Part shown: positions 23,466-34,002 of the stretch, piece by piece
Layout of the letters: the number at the start of each line of letters is the position of its first letter
Position numbering within the stretch: the stretch's first letter is position 1
NCBI RefSeq assembly: GCF_030463565.1
Contig: NC_134675.1
Coordinates: forward strand, 15,645,862 to 15,709,861
Reading direction: 5' to 3'
From: Pelecanus crispus
Taxonomy: Eukaryota; Chordata; Aves; Pelecaniformes; Pelecanidae
DNA length: 64,000 nucleotides
Notes under the pieces: generated by a model
The model's input: the letters and a program-made list of their open reading frames with translations, nothing else
The model's database searches: none
What the model was told of the DNA's origin: nothing
Position numbers and translations under genes: made by a program

Positions 23466-25760
23466 AGCTTCCTACTCCTAGAACTTCATAGGTGAGATTT
23501 TCAGTACTTCTATTATTTTTAATAAAGTGGTCAACCTCAAAACATGCAAACCCGAATATCTGATCTATGGAATAGGAGTTTCCCATTCTAAAGAAGCAAG
23601 TGAGCACTTGCTATGAAGTTTAAACAGCTCCAAAATAAATAAATCAGTCTTATTGTACTCAAGTGCCTTGAATTATTTCTATTAAGTCTCAAGTCAAGAC
23701 TTCAGTGAGAGAGAACAGGAGGAAACCTGAAAACTGGCATTCTTCTTGGAACACTAGTTAATTTTTAACTGGTGAAAAATAAGACTGTTTCTACAGCAAG
23801 AGTGCATTAGATCCTGCCTTTCAGTGGCAAAATAGAGCTTTCAAGCCCTTAGGCACATTATTCTCTTTTAATTGTTCATTTCTTCTCTACTGTTCTTCTG
23901 TGTGCAAGAAGTGAACAGAATTTTATCACTCTAAATAAAATACTATAGTTTGCTTTTTATAGAACTTCCTCAAGAATTTCTGAGGCACAGATGCATTTGC
24001 CTATAACAGGCATAAAAACATTTAGAAAACAAACCATGTGAATAACAAAGCAAATACTTGTAAAGAGTTCCATGACATCACTTTAAAGTAACTTTTATAA
24101 AAACTTGTAATTTTAAAACCATTATTATACAAGTTGCATTTTTATTCCTTCACTGTTCTGTAAAGATACTCCTGTAAAGATACTGTTCTGTAAAGATGCT
24201 CCAATAGAAGCTGCTGTGATCCTATTATCCCTCATTCTCATCCTTCATCTGCCCCTCTATCATCTCAACACATCAAACAAAAGTCTTGTATTACTGTGGA
24301 TGTAATGTGTCAAAATTATAGTCCTTTCCATGCTTACTTATATTTCTTACATAGCTTCTTAACAAATGAGCAAACACTTGAATCTTAGTGCAAAAGCCGA
24401 GATTAGCTTTCCGCTTCTTAAGAGGCCCCTAAAATCGAGTTTACAGTTACAAATGAGCATCAGTGCCCTGGAGAGATTTTCCAAGAGTTTGGGCGGATCC
24501 AGCCTTTTCCAGGTTTTGAAGGACGTGACCCACAGACTGAAGCCTTCCTTCAGTTAAGCTGGCTGTGTAACAGCACAGCCCTTATAACTTGCAAGAAATT
24601 TTATAACAGAGCATGAAGTCTTGCTGCAGAGTTATGTTGTGATTCACTGCCCAATGTAAATGCTGTGTGATTGGAATGAGACATTAATAAAAAAGAATCC
24701 CTCAATATTTCTTGAAAACAGAACACCTAATATCCACCGATTAAACACTTGCAGTAGTTGTGATTACATTTTTGATTCCTTCAGAGCTTACATATATCCA
24801 GATCTAACAATCTAGCTAAAAGGACAACTCATAGCTCTAAGAATTAATGGACTCAAAGTGACACAAGTAGGAGACAATAATTTTCTCACTCTAAAAAAAT
24901 ATATTAAATACTTTGTAGAAAATAGCTCTTTACCATCTAGTTTCCATAAGTGTCACCCCACATTCCATTCTCACATTTTATTTTACTATGTAGTTCTTCA
25001 GTATCACCACAAAGCTTATACTCCCATATTGGGTATAACAGAGCCAGCACCATTAAAACCCACTAAGTCCTGCTCTTCCTTACATTTCTTATGCATTGCC
25101 AAGTCTGAAGTGACAGCATCTCTTTTGAATGACATGTGAAATAGATCACGAGTGGCATCCTTGGGTGCTTTTGGTAAAAGTAATTGCAATGCTCTGCCTA
25201 AATTAATTTGGATAATTACATGGCTCTCATTTTAATTTAGCCTCTTAGCTTTTGCTAGAAGAATCATTGTTCACTTCATCCTGCAAGCCTTTTTGCTTTT
25301 TCTCCCTTTCAGCAGTTACTGAATTTCAATGGTAGCTGAAATACACACTTCTCTTTGGGAAATCAAGCACGCAGAGAATCGCAACAAGGCAATCTATTAT
25401 TTTAAAGTTTTGTCAAGCAGAATCTCTGTATTTCTTTAAGATATGCGTCAAAAAATTGTTGTTCTCATGAGTTTGTGCACCTTACGTTTTTGTAATTTAC
25501 AATACAGCTTTACCAGGATGGCTGCTTTCTATATTTTCCATGAATTCAACATGAATCCAATATTTATCCCTCCCCCTCCAAATTACTGAGAAAGAAGCTT
25601 ATATTAGATTGAAAATAGCCTGTTGTAAGTTAAAATCTTGGAGTTTTCTTCCTTTGATTTGTCTTTCCATACAAATATTTCACAGACTAGTAATGATATC
25701 TGGTATTAGCATACAACAGGCAGCTTGTGATTTTCTTTTCGCAGCTATTTTCTCGTCTCA

Positions 25761-25774
25761 CCACAAGATGTCAG
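25761..25774 (+). promoter_or_regulatory. Possible CTCF-like motif, forward
   Basis: CCACAAGATGTCAG resembles the CTCF core with one mismatch at an informative G. It lies 2.9 kb upstream of HSPB3 in unique DNA and points toward it. Support is motif only. Confidence 0.22.
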
Positions 25775-28450
25775 TGTGACCCATTTATGCTGGTACGGTG
25801 TTTCTCCCAGCCAACTGTTGCAAATTGCCAATGGATCTCATTTCTTTCTTTTAAAAATCCCCAAAAGATATTGAGACCATAAATATGTGTGATCAGCGAA
25901 AGAAAGCATGGACTGACAAGTGCAAGGCCACGATAACTAATTGCCTCACTTCAATTTTGCAAATAGCAGCTCTGCAATACTTCCCACACCAGTCAGTGGT
26001 TTCCCACCCACTGCATGGCATGGGGCAAGGCCTTCACATACACAGAAAACCAGGGAAAGAAAACCCAAGTCACCGAGCTGGATATAAGGACATCGATCCT
26101 GCTCCTGCCAGATCTGCTCTGAAGGTTTAAAATGACCTCAATAATCAATCCTTATTAAAATGCATTGTTCAACTGAAGCGTGCTATGCATATTTGAAGAG
26201 TATAGCATAAGCATCAAAAGTTCCTCAGTATTGCAGCACCACATCCATATTTAAATTTGCAAGCCTGAAAATATATTCTAAATTGCTGGGATGTTTGCAT
26301 TTCAAGGGTGTTTTGTTTTTCCAGTTGACATATTATCTGTGTTAGCAACAAAGAGATAAGAAAGATGGTACTAATCCTGAGCCCATACGTGGCAGAGAAA
26401 AGGGGACTGGGACCGAGGAGAGAGCAAGATGGGAGAGCAGAAAGAGGCTACATGGCTTCATTACCAATATCTTTCTGATTCCTTGTCCTACAGAGTAGAA
26501 AGGGATCCTATAAACTTTTATAGAGCTTTGTGTAAGACATGAATTTAAAGGGTATTCAAAGCATCTTTCATGCTAATTAGACTAGACAGACAATTCCAAG
26601 TATGCTTAACATAGACATTTAAAAGACTAACACAACTGTTTCAGGGAATAGAAATAGCTGTCCCACAGTGAGCTGCACTGAGGTGGTGGTTTCTGTTTTC
26701 ATTTAAAGTGTAAGTATAGGCAAGTTTACCTTTTTCCGGAGAAGATGGGAATAATTAAAATAAAATAAAAAAGTATTCCTGCACAGTACATTTATTAATG
26801 AAGTGCAAAATTGAAGTAAAATAAGTCAGGCTATCATCAGAGAATTCAGTAGGGACAACAATAACTTTCAGCAATTTCTGAAAGCATAATATCACAACCA
26901 ACCAGGCATACTGCTTCACTTCAGGGTTAAAGTTTCCTCATCAAGTGAATCATTGGCTAGTGAAACAGAAAACAGCTGCTGAACAGATAACGGGCAATGT
27001 TCCAGGTTATTTTTATCACTATTTTAGCAAGCCATACATTCAGAATTGCATTTTTAAATTATTTCTGGAGGACAGTTTGACAAGAGAAGAGCCAATAGTT
27101 GAATAAAGTAACATAATTCTCCTTTCCCACAATACTCAATTAAATTATTGGCCATTACTGTAAGTTATTTTGAACCTTTGATCTACCTTTGAAAATTTCC
27201 TTACCTTGCGATGCAGCCTTCATGAGTCTAAATAAAATAGCAAGCTTAGAACCTTAATTATAGATATATCTGGTAATCCTGCTCTGCTATCGACTCAATA
27301 CAGAGGTTCATTTCTGATAGCTATTGAAATTCACCTGCCTCTTTCTTCGTGAGCCTACAGTCCATTAGCAACCAAAGATCCCATATAAACTGGCTTGCCA
27401 TTTTCATGGTAATGGAAGATGACAAGAGAGTGACAGAGCTCTGAACAACAAAAGCCAAACAAAAAGGAATAAAAATATCTTGTCTGATTATTTCTAGTAT
27501 TAGTCCAACTGAGGGAAATAAACAGTTTTCACCATCAGTTGCCATAGTGCATTATGCTTTACATTACCAAGCCCAGGTAGAGGGATTTTCTAGCAAACAT
27601 ACTAAAATTTGGAAATGCTTTTCCCTTTTCACTGCACTTTCCTCTTTGGTCTTGTTAACCAAACTGTTAACACTTGTAGGCATTATTTGCCCTGAGATCA
27701 CAGAGTAGCAAGAAGATTACACCACAGAGAGCCTTTGAGGTCATCAGTCCTGCTCCCCAGACACATGCGGTAGATGGGATCATAGATTCAAGCTGTTAAG
27801 CCCCAGAAGATGAAGGCTACTGGTACAATGGGATAGCATTAAGGATTTGGAGTTGTCTTTACTGTTCTGCTGGGGAAAAATAACTCTGCCCTCTCCTGGA
27901 AGCTGTGAAACATGAGCTTTCACTGTAATTTTCTCTGCACTCTTGAGTCTGACTCCCTGATCCACTGGAGAAGGCTCTGTTGTGTTTGTAGGTCACTAAA
28001 ATTGCAGACTCAGCCCTTCAGGCACCCCCTCTTTGGGCAGGGATGGTTACGGTTCCCTCTTCCCGCCAATAACATTGTTAACCATGCCTGTATTTCACCT
28101 ATGCACAACTTCTGCAACAATGTCCAGTGCACTTGATAATTTTATAGTTCACCTAACCTGAAATTTGCTCTGTTCCTACTGTCAAGCTAATTAAACCCTT
28201 TCCCTCAGTAACTTTGTATTTCAGTTAGAAGAAATACAGAGTTTGTATCTATTGCAATGTATCCCTTGGAAAACCAGAATCATTAAACTTCCATTTAAAT
28301 CAAAGAATCTTTCACATTATTTGTCTGCTCATTATTCATAACAGCAGCACAATATTGCAATAATTGGAGGTGCATTAAAATTTTGTTTTTACTGCCTGTG
28401 CATGAAAGCTGTACACATGGAAACTGTTGAAGCCACTCAAGACCCAAGCA

Positions 28451-28460
28451 CTATAAATAG
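28451..28460 (+). promoter_or_regulatory. TATA box / MEF2-like element of HSPB3
   Basis: CTATAAATAG lies 219 bases before the HSPB3 ATG. It fits both a TATA box and the MEF2 consensus (CTA, four A/T, TAG). HSPB3 is a muscle-enriched small heat shock protein, so a MEF2-type core element is plausible. A CAACTG E-box-like sequence lies near 28567. Function is inferred from motif and position. Confidence 0.5.
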
Positions 28461-28678
28461 TGCTCTATTGTTAGTGGATAAAAGATGAAACAAATCTCCC
28501 AGCACTGGAGCACAGCACATCCTATTAAATGTTAAGCTCTGCCTGTGCTAAAAGTGAAAGGCTACATCAACTGATAAACTAGTCTGCGGGTAAGGCATAT
28601 GACTGGGAAGAGTTTGCTCTGACTCTGCAACTTCCCCAAAGCAACACAGAAGCAGCAACTTATCTTTCTGCCTCAGCA

Positions 28679-29128
28679 ATGGCAAAAGCTATTATGAGAC
28701 ACTGGGTGGAAACTCCCATATGTTATCAAGAGCAGTTTGCTGTCCAAGAGCTGGAAGCACACAAATTGGGTCACTCTTTATATGCTTTGCCGGGCCCTTC
28801 TACAGCTGCACTGAGCAACAGAAGGTGTATCGCAGATACTACAGCTGGGGCCGGGAAGAGTGGCCAGGAGGAGGAAAACACAAGCTTTTAGGTCTTGCTG
28901 GATGTTGTGCAGTTCTGCCCCAAAGATATCATTATTCAGACTTTCAAAGGCTGGCTCCTGATTATAGCTCAGCACAGACCTAGGATGGACAAACACGGTT
29001 TCATATCCAGAAGCTTTACCAGACAATACAAATTACCTAATGGAGTGGAGAACAAAGATTTGTCTGCACTTTTCTGCCATGATGGCATTTTGGTTGTTGA
29101 AATTAAGAACTCAGTGGGAAAGAATTAG
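28679..29128 (+). pseudogene. HSPB3: HSPB3 (small heat shock protein B3) with in-frame TAG
   Basis: This single-exon frame of 149 sense-or-stop codons matches vertebrate HSPB3 from its start (MAKAIMRHWVETP) to its end and has about the family's usual length of 150. HSPB3 is a cytosolic chaperone that pairs with HSPB2 in muscle. Residues 1-70 form the N-terminal region, including KLGHSLYALPGPS. Codon 71 (28889-28891) is TAG, where relatives carry glutamine in the FQ-LLDVVQF region. The same frame then continues open through the whole alpha-crystallin domain ([36 protein letters not shown]) to TAA... or equivalent stop at 29126-29128. No frameshift or deletion is seen. Translation from the ATG would give 70 residues without the chaperone domain. 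It may be a recent pseudogene, a polymorphic null or a sequence error; gene identity is near certain. Confidence 0.9.
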
Positions 29129-29714
29129 AGTCTTGTCCATAGTTTATTGCTGAGATAAATTTATTCTTAATATAACAAAATAATATAATTCAAGCAATGC
29201 TGTAGAGTGTAGTAAGCATGTAGTTGTATTTATATTACAGTAAAGGAAAATCTTTGTGTATATTTTTCAGTATACTGAGTTTACTGTTTGATGTGAAATG
29301 TTAGACTGCTTGTCTCCAGCTACATATGTGCTGGAAAGCCAGGCTTTCTGAACAGCAGAAAATTTAGGCTAGTCACAACAAGAGAAAAAAAAATCTATTT
29401 GATAATATATTGAAAATAATGTACATTTATGAGTTCAGTAGGAGTTGTATTTCTAAGGAATAAGTATTTTTCATACATATTCATAATCCTTAAAGAAGCA
29501 ATAGACAGGTTGTGAGTTTTATGGAAATTTAATTTACATACCAAAAATGCTGTTTTCTAATTTTTGAGATTAAATTCTTCTTCCTTAGGCTCTGGAAAAG
29601 CACACAAACTGAAGGATACTTTCAAGAAAAAAAACCTATTTCCACAGTTCAAGTTTGCATCTGTGGAGTGATTGCTGGAGGTGACTGAGACATCAGACTT
29701 AGATTTACGATTAC
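29129..29714. other. HSPB3 3' flank
   Basis: AT-rich DNA following HSPB3, probably including its 3' untranslated region. I see no unambiguous AATAAA signal close to the stop. Nothing else is recognised. Confidence 0.4.
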
Positions 29715-30806
29715 AAGAAAGGTACAGCGTTGAAGAAGCTTTCTGGATGGAATGCAGCTGGATGCAAGGAATCTATCCCACAGGAAGTTCCTAAGCCTGT
29801 AACCTTGGATGTCGCAACCCAGGGGAGCCTGGTGTGCTGATTCTGAGAGGAGCTGCCCAGGGGGTGGAGTGGTGTGGAGACATCACGGCCAAGCCCTGTG
29901 ATAAGGGAACTCGGAGGGGCATCATGGCCCTGATAAGCTGCATAAGTGATACCCTGAGTCAGCAAACTATCATGATGTTGACGAAAATGCTGTCCTTTAG
30001 TAACTTTTACTCATTATAATATCATTATAATACTAGAACACACTCCCATCTCAAAACCCACCCGCCTTCAAGGTAAGACCCCCCCTCACTGAGCCTGCAC
30101 TCTGAATTTTTCTGGGCCTGTACCTTTAAAACAAAGCGAGAAAGTTTTACACCAATCGTAACAAAAGTATGTATGACTAGAGTCCCTCAAGCTCCACCTA
30201 ATGTGTAAAAATACTATAAAATTGGCCTAAGGGAGAGGGGATGTTAGGGAAGACATCATTGTGTACTACTCTGACCTCTGGGATCAGTCGATGGGCTGAG
30301 CCTCTCTTCCCCCCCCATCGGGACGCCTTTGGGTAAGAATCTAACACTTGGTTATACCAAGTGCCTCCGCGGGAAACTTAGAAACCTCTATAGAGTCGCG
30401 TTTATGTCTTTTGATGCATCTGTGTTATTCTAAACTTTGGTACTCATAGGTGCCTTGCAGTCAGTGAATTTATCACCGGTAATCCAAAGAACCTGTGTGT
30501 CTGTTGCTTTAATAAATTGCTTTGATTTATTGGTCTAGCGTGATAGTGGTCATTGAACGCGACCAGACTCTTTAAGTGTGGCCGTGATAGTTCATGCAGC
30601 ACGACTAGACGAAAGGTGCCTACGTTATTTGTGAATCCGTAATCGTGATAGTTCAGTGTACTGAACGCGACCGGACTTATAACGATAAATTGGGTACCTT
30701 CCAAAGCCGAAAGGTGCCTACGTTATTTGTGAATCCGTAATCGTGATAGTTCAGTGTACTGAACGCGACCGGACTTATAACGATAAATTGGGTACCTTCC
30801 AAAGCC
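29715..30806 (+). repeat. Probable LTR of an unassigned ERV
   Basis: Sequence composition differs from the surrounding unique DNA, with many CpGs. A TATA-like ACTATAAAATTGG lies near 30208 and AATAAA near 30511, spaced as in an LTR, followed by a CpG-rich U5-like part built of repeats. No coding frame and no partner LTR are visible, so it would be a solo LTR. The left boundary is approximate and I found no target duplication. Confidence 0.45.
30611..30806 (+). repeat. Perfect 98-bp tandem duplication
   Basis: Bases 30611-30708 and 30709-30806 read identically (GAAAGGTGCC ... CTTCCAAAGCC). Each unit holds TTCAGTGTACTGAA, a short hairpin, and GAACGCGACCGGAC. A related unit (GAACGCGACCAGACTC) lies just upstream near 30556, so the region contains two perfect units and an older diverged one. 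Confidence 0.95.
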
Positions 30807-32964
30807 TCTCTTCATGCAACAGCATCCAAAAAACCTTTGAGAGATTACTTTTTAGAAGTGTTGCATGTTTGAAACTATAAGAAAATAGAATAATCATTGA
30901 CTATATTTGTTTGAAAACACAGTAAGTAGAAATTATACTTTCTGTCAAAGACATTAATTTGAAAGAAAACAAAGACATTTAGAAAATTGTTTTTGTTTAA
31001 CATATTCTGCTATCTATTAACAACTAAAGAAAAAATATATTGCTTACAAATACTCAAAAGGATCAAATTCTTCCTTGTGAAGCCCTGGTAATAAAAAGGC
31101 ATTACTCTAGCACAGACGCCTTTATTCTTAAGCATTTTAGGTAGTCTTGTTGTTCAATCAGATGAATATTTTATTCTTCGTGTTGCTTGACAGTTTAGGC
31201 CGAGATCCCACAACTGTGTCTTCAAGAGCAAATTACAGTATAGTCCCACTCTCCCTGTATCAATATGGGCTCTACATGGATCTCATTTTAAGTGTGGGGG
31301 TTCCTTACTACAGGCACAGGTTTAATTTCTGTCCCAGTTTCTCTCATTTCAAGAGAGTGGTAGAGATAAAAAAAATCCACTCACTATATCTAGTATCTGG
31401 TCTTCTCAACATTAAAAAAATAATGCTGTAAGTGAGTTTTTAAATACTCAAAAATTTGAGGAGATCTGCAGCTGCAAGTCAAACTGCCTCCTTTTATATG
31501 TACTGGATATGAGTATGACTGCTGTGCTATGAATAGTAATGTGGAGTGGAAAGTGCCAAGTTAAATACAGACTCTTTATGATAACCATCTGCTGTTTGGA
31601 CGAATCAAAAACATATTCAAATGAAACTGAATACAAATACAATTTTAAGAATATGAAAAAAATCTGATGAACAAAACTTGGGCTCTTGCTAGCTGAAGCT
31701 AGTTTAAAATGAAAGCCCTAAGCTTGTACTTCTGCACATGTCCATTCATTAGAAATATTTATGTCGTGATTGTTTAGACTTGAAGGTATTTGAAGCAATT
31801 GACATTAGAAAAGTGGGTAGTCTAATTCTTGCATTTTATGTATTACTTCTACTAAATTTCACAAGGAATTTATACAAGAAATGCAGAATAGGGTCTGGAT
31901 TGTAAATTTCCATCATGTGCAATTATTTTGTTTTTTGAATAGAGCAGAAGTCAAGAACCTAATGTTTTCTAACAAACCAAACTAAATATAAAACATATGT
32001 CCCTACATTTCCACTCAACCCACACTTTTCCCTCATATTGCCTGTGTTTAATTTGTGTATTGGTTTAAGATAATAAGAGGATGATCATGCTAGAAAATCA
32101 GATCTAGATTCTAAACACTTTTAGGTCAAGAAGCTTCCTCAGCCAGGAATCTGATGGAACATATAACAGGTCTGGATTTAAACTTTACACGCCAACTTTA
32201 TAAAAGCTCCCCCATGGTTTCCATATCACCTTATGGCACAACTTTTGGGAAATAGTTCAGAATCACCAGTTAGTAACCTGCTTTGGTAATTTTTGTTTAC
32301 AGAGAATTTTGTAAATTGGGTCACTTAAAATTATAGATTTTTATAAAAATTATTCTACCTATGATTGCAGTGATGGTATTCATAGCAAAAAAATTTCTGC
32401 AATTTTATGTTTCCACTTGAAAAATATTTTGTTTTCTCTTAAATTCCACTGCATCTTTTCCTAAATTCCATAGCACACTATAAAGTGTCTCCATTTCTGA
32501 TACCTGTTTCATGTTTTCAAGTATGATTGTACAAAACATTTAAAAGCTAATCATATTTGATCTTTTAGAAGCTGAAAATGAAAAAAAAACAAACACTACC
32601 AAACCCTAGAATAATATATGTGTCGCATTTATTGCATTTTCTTCATTGCTTTGCTAATTCAAAGTCTTTACTTGCTTTTAGTCTTGTAACTTCAGTGTTT
32701 AAAATCATTTCATGCCCTCTAGTGGCAGCCCTGCCAGGAATGCCGAACTGCTGCTCCGGGAGGACTAAGAATTAGACATTACAGTTACAGATGATGTAGA
32801 AATGGAAGAAAAACAGTTTATTACCCTTTTAAGTGAAATGTATTATCCATCTCTATAGTTTTAAAAAATTACAGTCGTTTCTAGTTATGATGAGATAGTA
32901 CTGCCAGCAAAAAAAAAAAATCTAGAGATACAACATAAATATCAATAATAAAAAAATCACATAC
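30807..32964. other. Intergenic DNA, no gene recognised
   Basis: AT-rich DNA without a recognisable coding region or repeat, apart from a CTCF-like site at 32713. The left edge of provirus 1, with its target duplication CATAC (32960-32964), closes it. Confidence 0.5.
32713..32727 (-). promoter_or_regulatory. CTCF-like motif, reverse orientation
   Basis: TGCCCTCTAGTGGCA on the + strand is the reverse complement of a good CTCF core (TGCCACTAGAGGGCA). It lies between HSPB3 and provirus 1. With the weaker forward motif at 25761 it would form a convergent pair around HSPB3. Motif evidence only. Confidence 0.4.
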
Positions 32965-33535
32965 TGTCGTGGTTTAGCCCCAGCCAGCAACTCAGTACCA
33001 CGCAGCCGCTCGCTCACTCCCCCTACCCCGATGGGATGGGGGAGAGAATCGGAGGAGTAAGAGTGAGAAACACTCCTGGGTTGAGATAAGAACAGTTTAA
33101 TAATTGAAATAAAGTAAAATAGTAATGCTAATAGTAACAGTATAATAATGGTAATAATAATAATGATACACGAAGCAAGTGATGCACAATGCAATTGCTC
33201 ACCACCCGCCGACCGATACCCAGACAGTTCCCGAGCAGCGATCGCTGCTCCCCGGCCAACCCCCCCCAGTTTATATACTGAGCATGACGTCATATGGTAT
33301 GGAATAGCCCTTTGCTCAGTTTGGATCAACTATTCTGGCTGTGCCCCCTCCCAGTTTCTTGTGCGCCTGGCAGAGCATGGGAAGCTGAAAAAGTCCTTGA
33401 CTAGCATAAGCAGTACTCAGCAACAACTACAAACATCAGCCTGTTATCAACATTCTTCTCCTACTAAATCCAAAACACAGCACTATGCCTGCTGCTAGGA
33501 AGAAAATTAACTCTATCCCAGCCGAAACCAGGACA
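32965..33535 (-). repeat. Provirus 1 3' LTR
   Basis: This 571-bp LTR in antisense starts TGTCGTGG and ends CAGGACA. It contains the same TGACGTCA and TATA sequences and R-region palindrome as the other copies. It differs from the partner LTR at four sites by eye (for example CCCGCCGACC against CCCTCCGACC). Confidence 0.95.
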
Positions 33536-34002
33536 GTATCCACCCCTTATTCTATACCATCTATGTCATGCACAGGCCCTCCCCTTTCCAATGTGTTCCA
33601 ATTAATCACCACCCCTTTCCCTATCTTGATATACACACAGATATCATTCCCTTCGTCTATGGCCCATCCCTCTAAAATGTCCATTGAGTTCATTTAGCCC
33701 ATGACTTTGGGTTCCATCTGTTATCACAGTCTTTCAGAGCAGGACAGGTGGTGTGCAGTGTTGGACTGTTGCATGCTGAAGTCAGTTCTCATTCCAACAT
33801 GGTTTCATCAAAGTTCATTTTCATTAAGCTGGGCAATTCTTACTGCAATACCATTGATGCGGCATATAGCAATCATAATATATAGTATTATATACTTAAT
33901 ATTAACCTACTATATTATTATATTAACATGCAGTTAAGAGATAACATATAGTTAAGAGATAACATACAGTATTATAAAGCAATTAATATTATACAATTCA
34001 GT

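Larger units (their letters stand above)
21345..28440. other. Intergenic DNA between CR1 fragment and HSPB3
   Basis: Apart from the SINE at 23337-23465 and a weak CTCF-like site at 25761 I see no feature. No open frame shows a recognisable domain. Human HSPB3 also lies in a gene-poor interval, so this is expected. Confidence 0.5.

Noticed and set aside
24366-24557. Small plus-strand frame of 63 codons
   Set aside because: It has an ATG but no recognisable motif, no neighbouring exon signals and no family resemblance that I can support.
32922-33329. Frames with runs of isoleucine and leucine in LTRs (also 39237-39656, 50755-51161, 57093-57478)
   Set aside because: They translate the LTR R/U5 simple-repeat tract and recur only because the LTR recurs.
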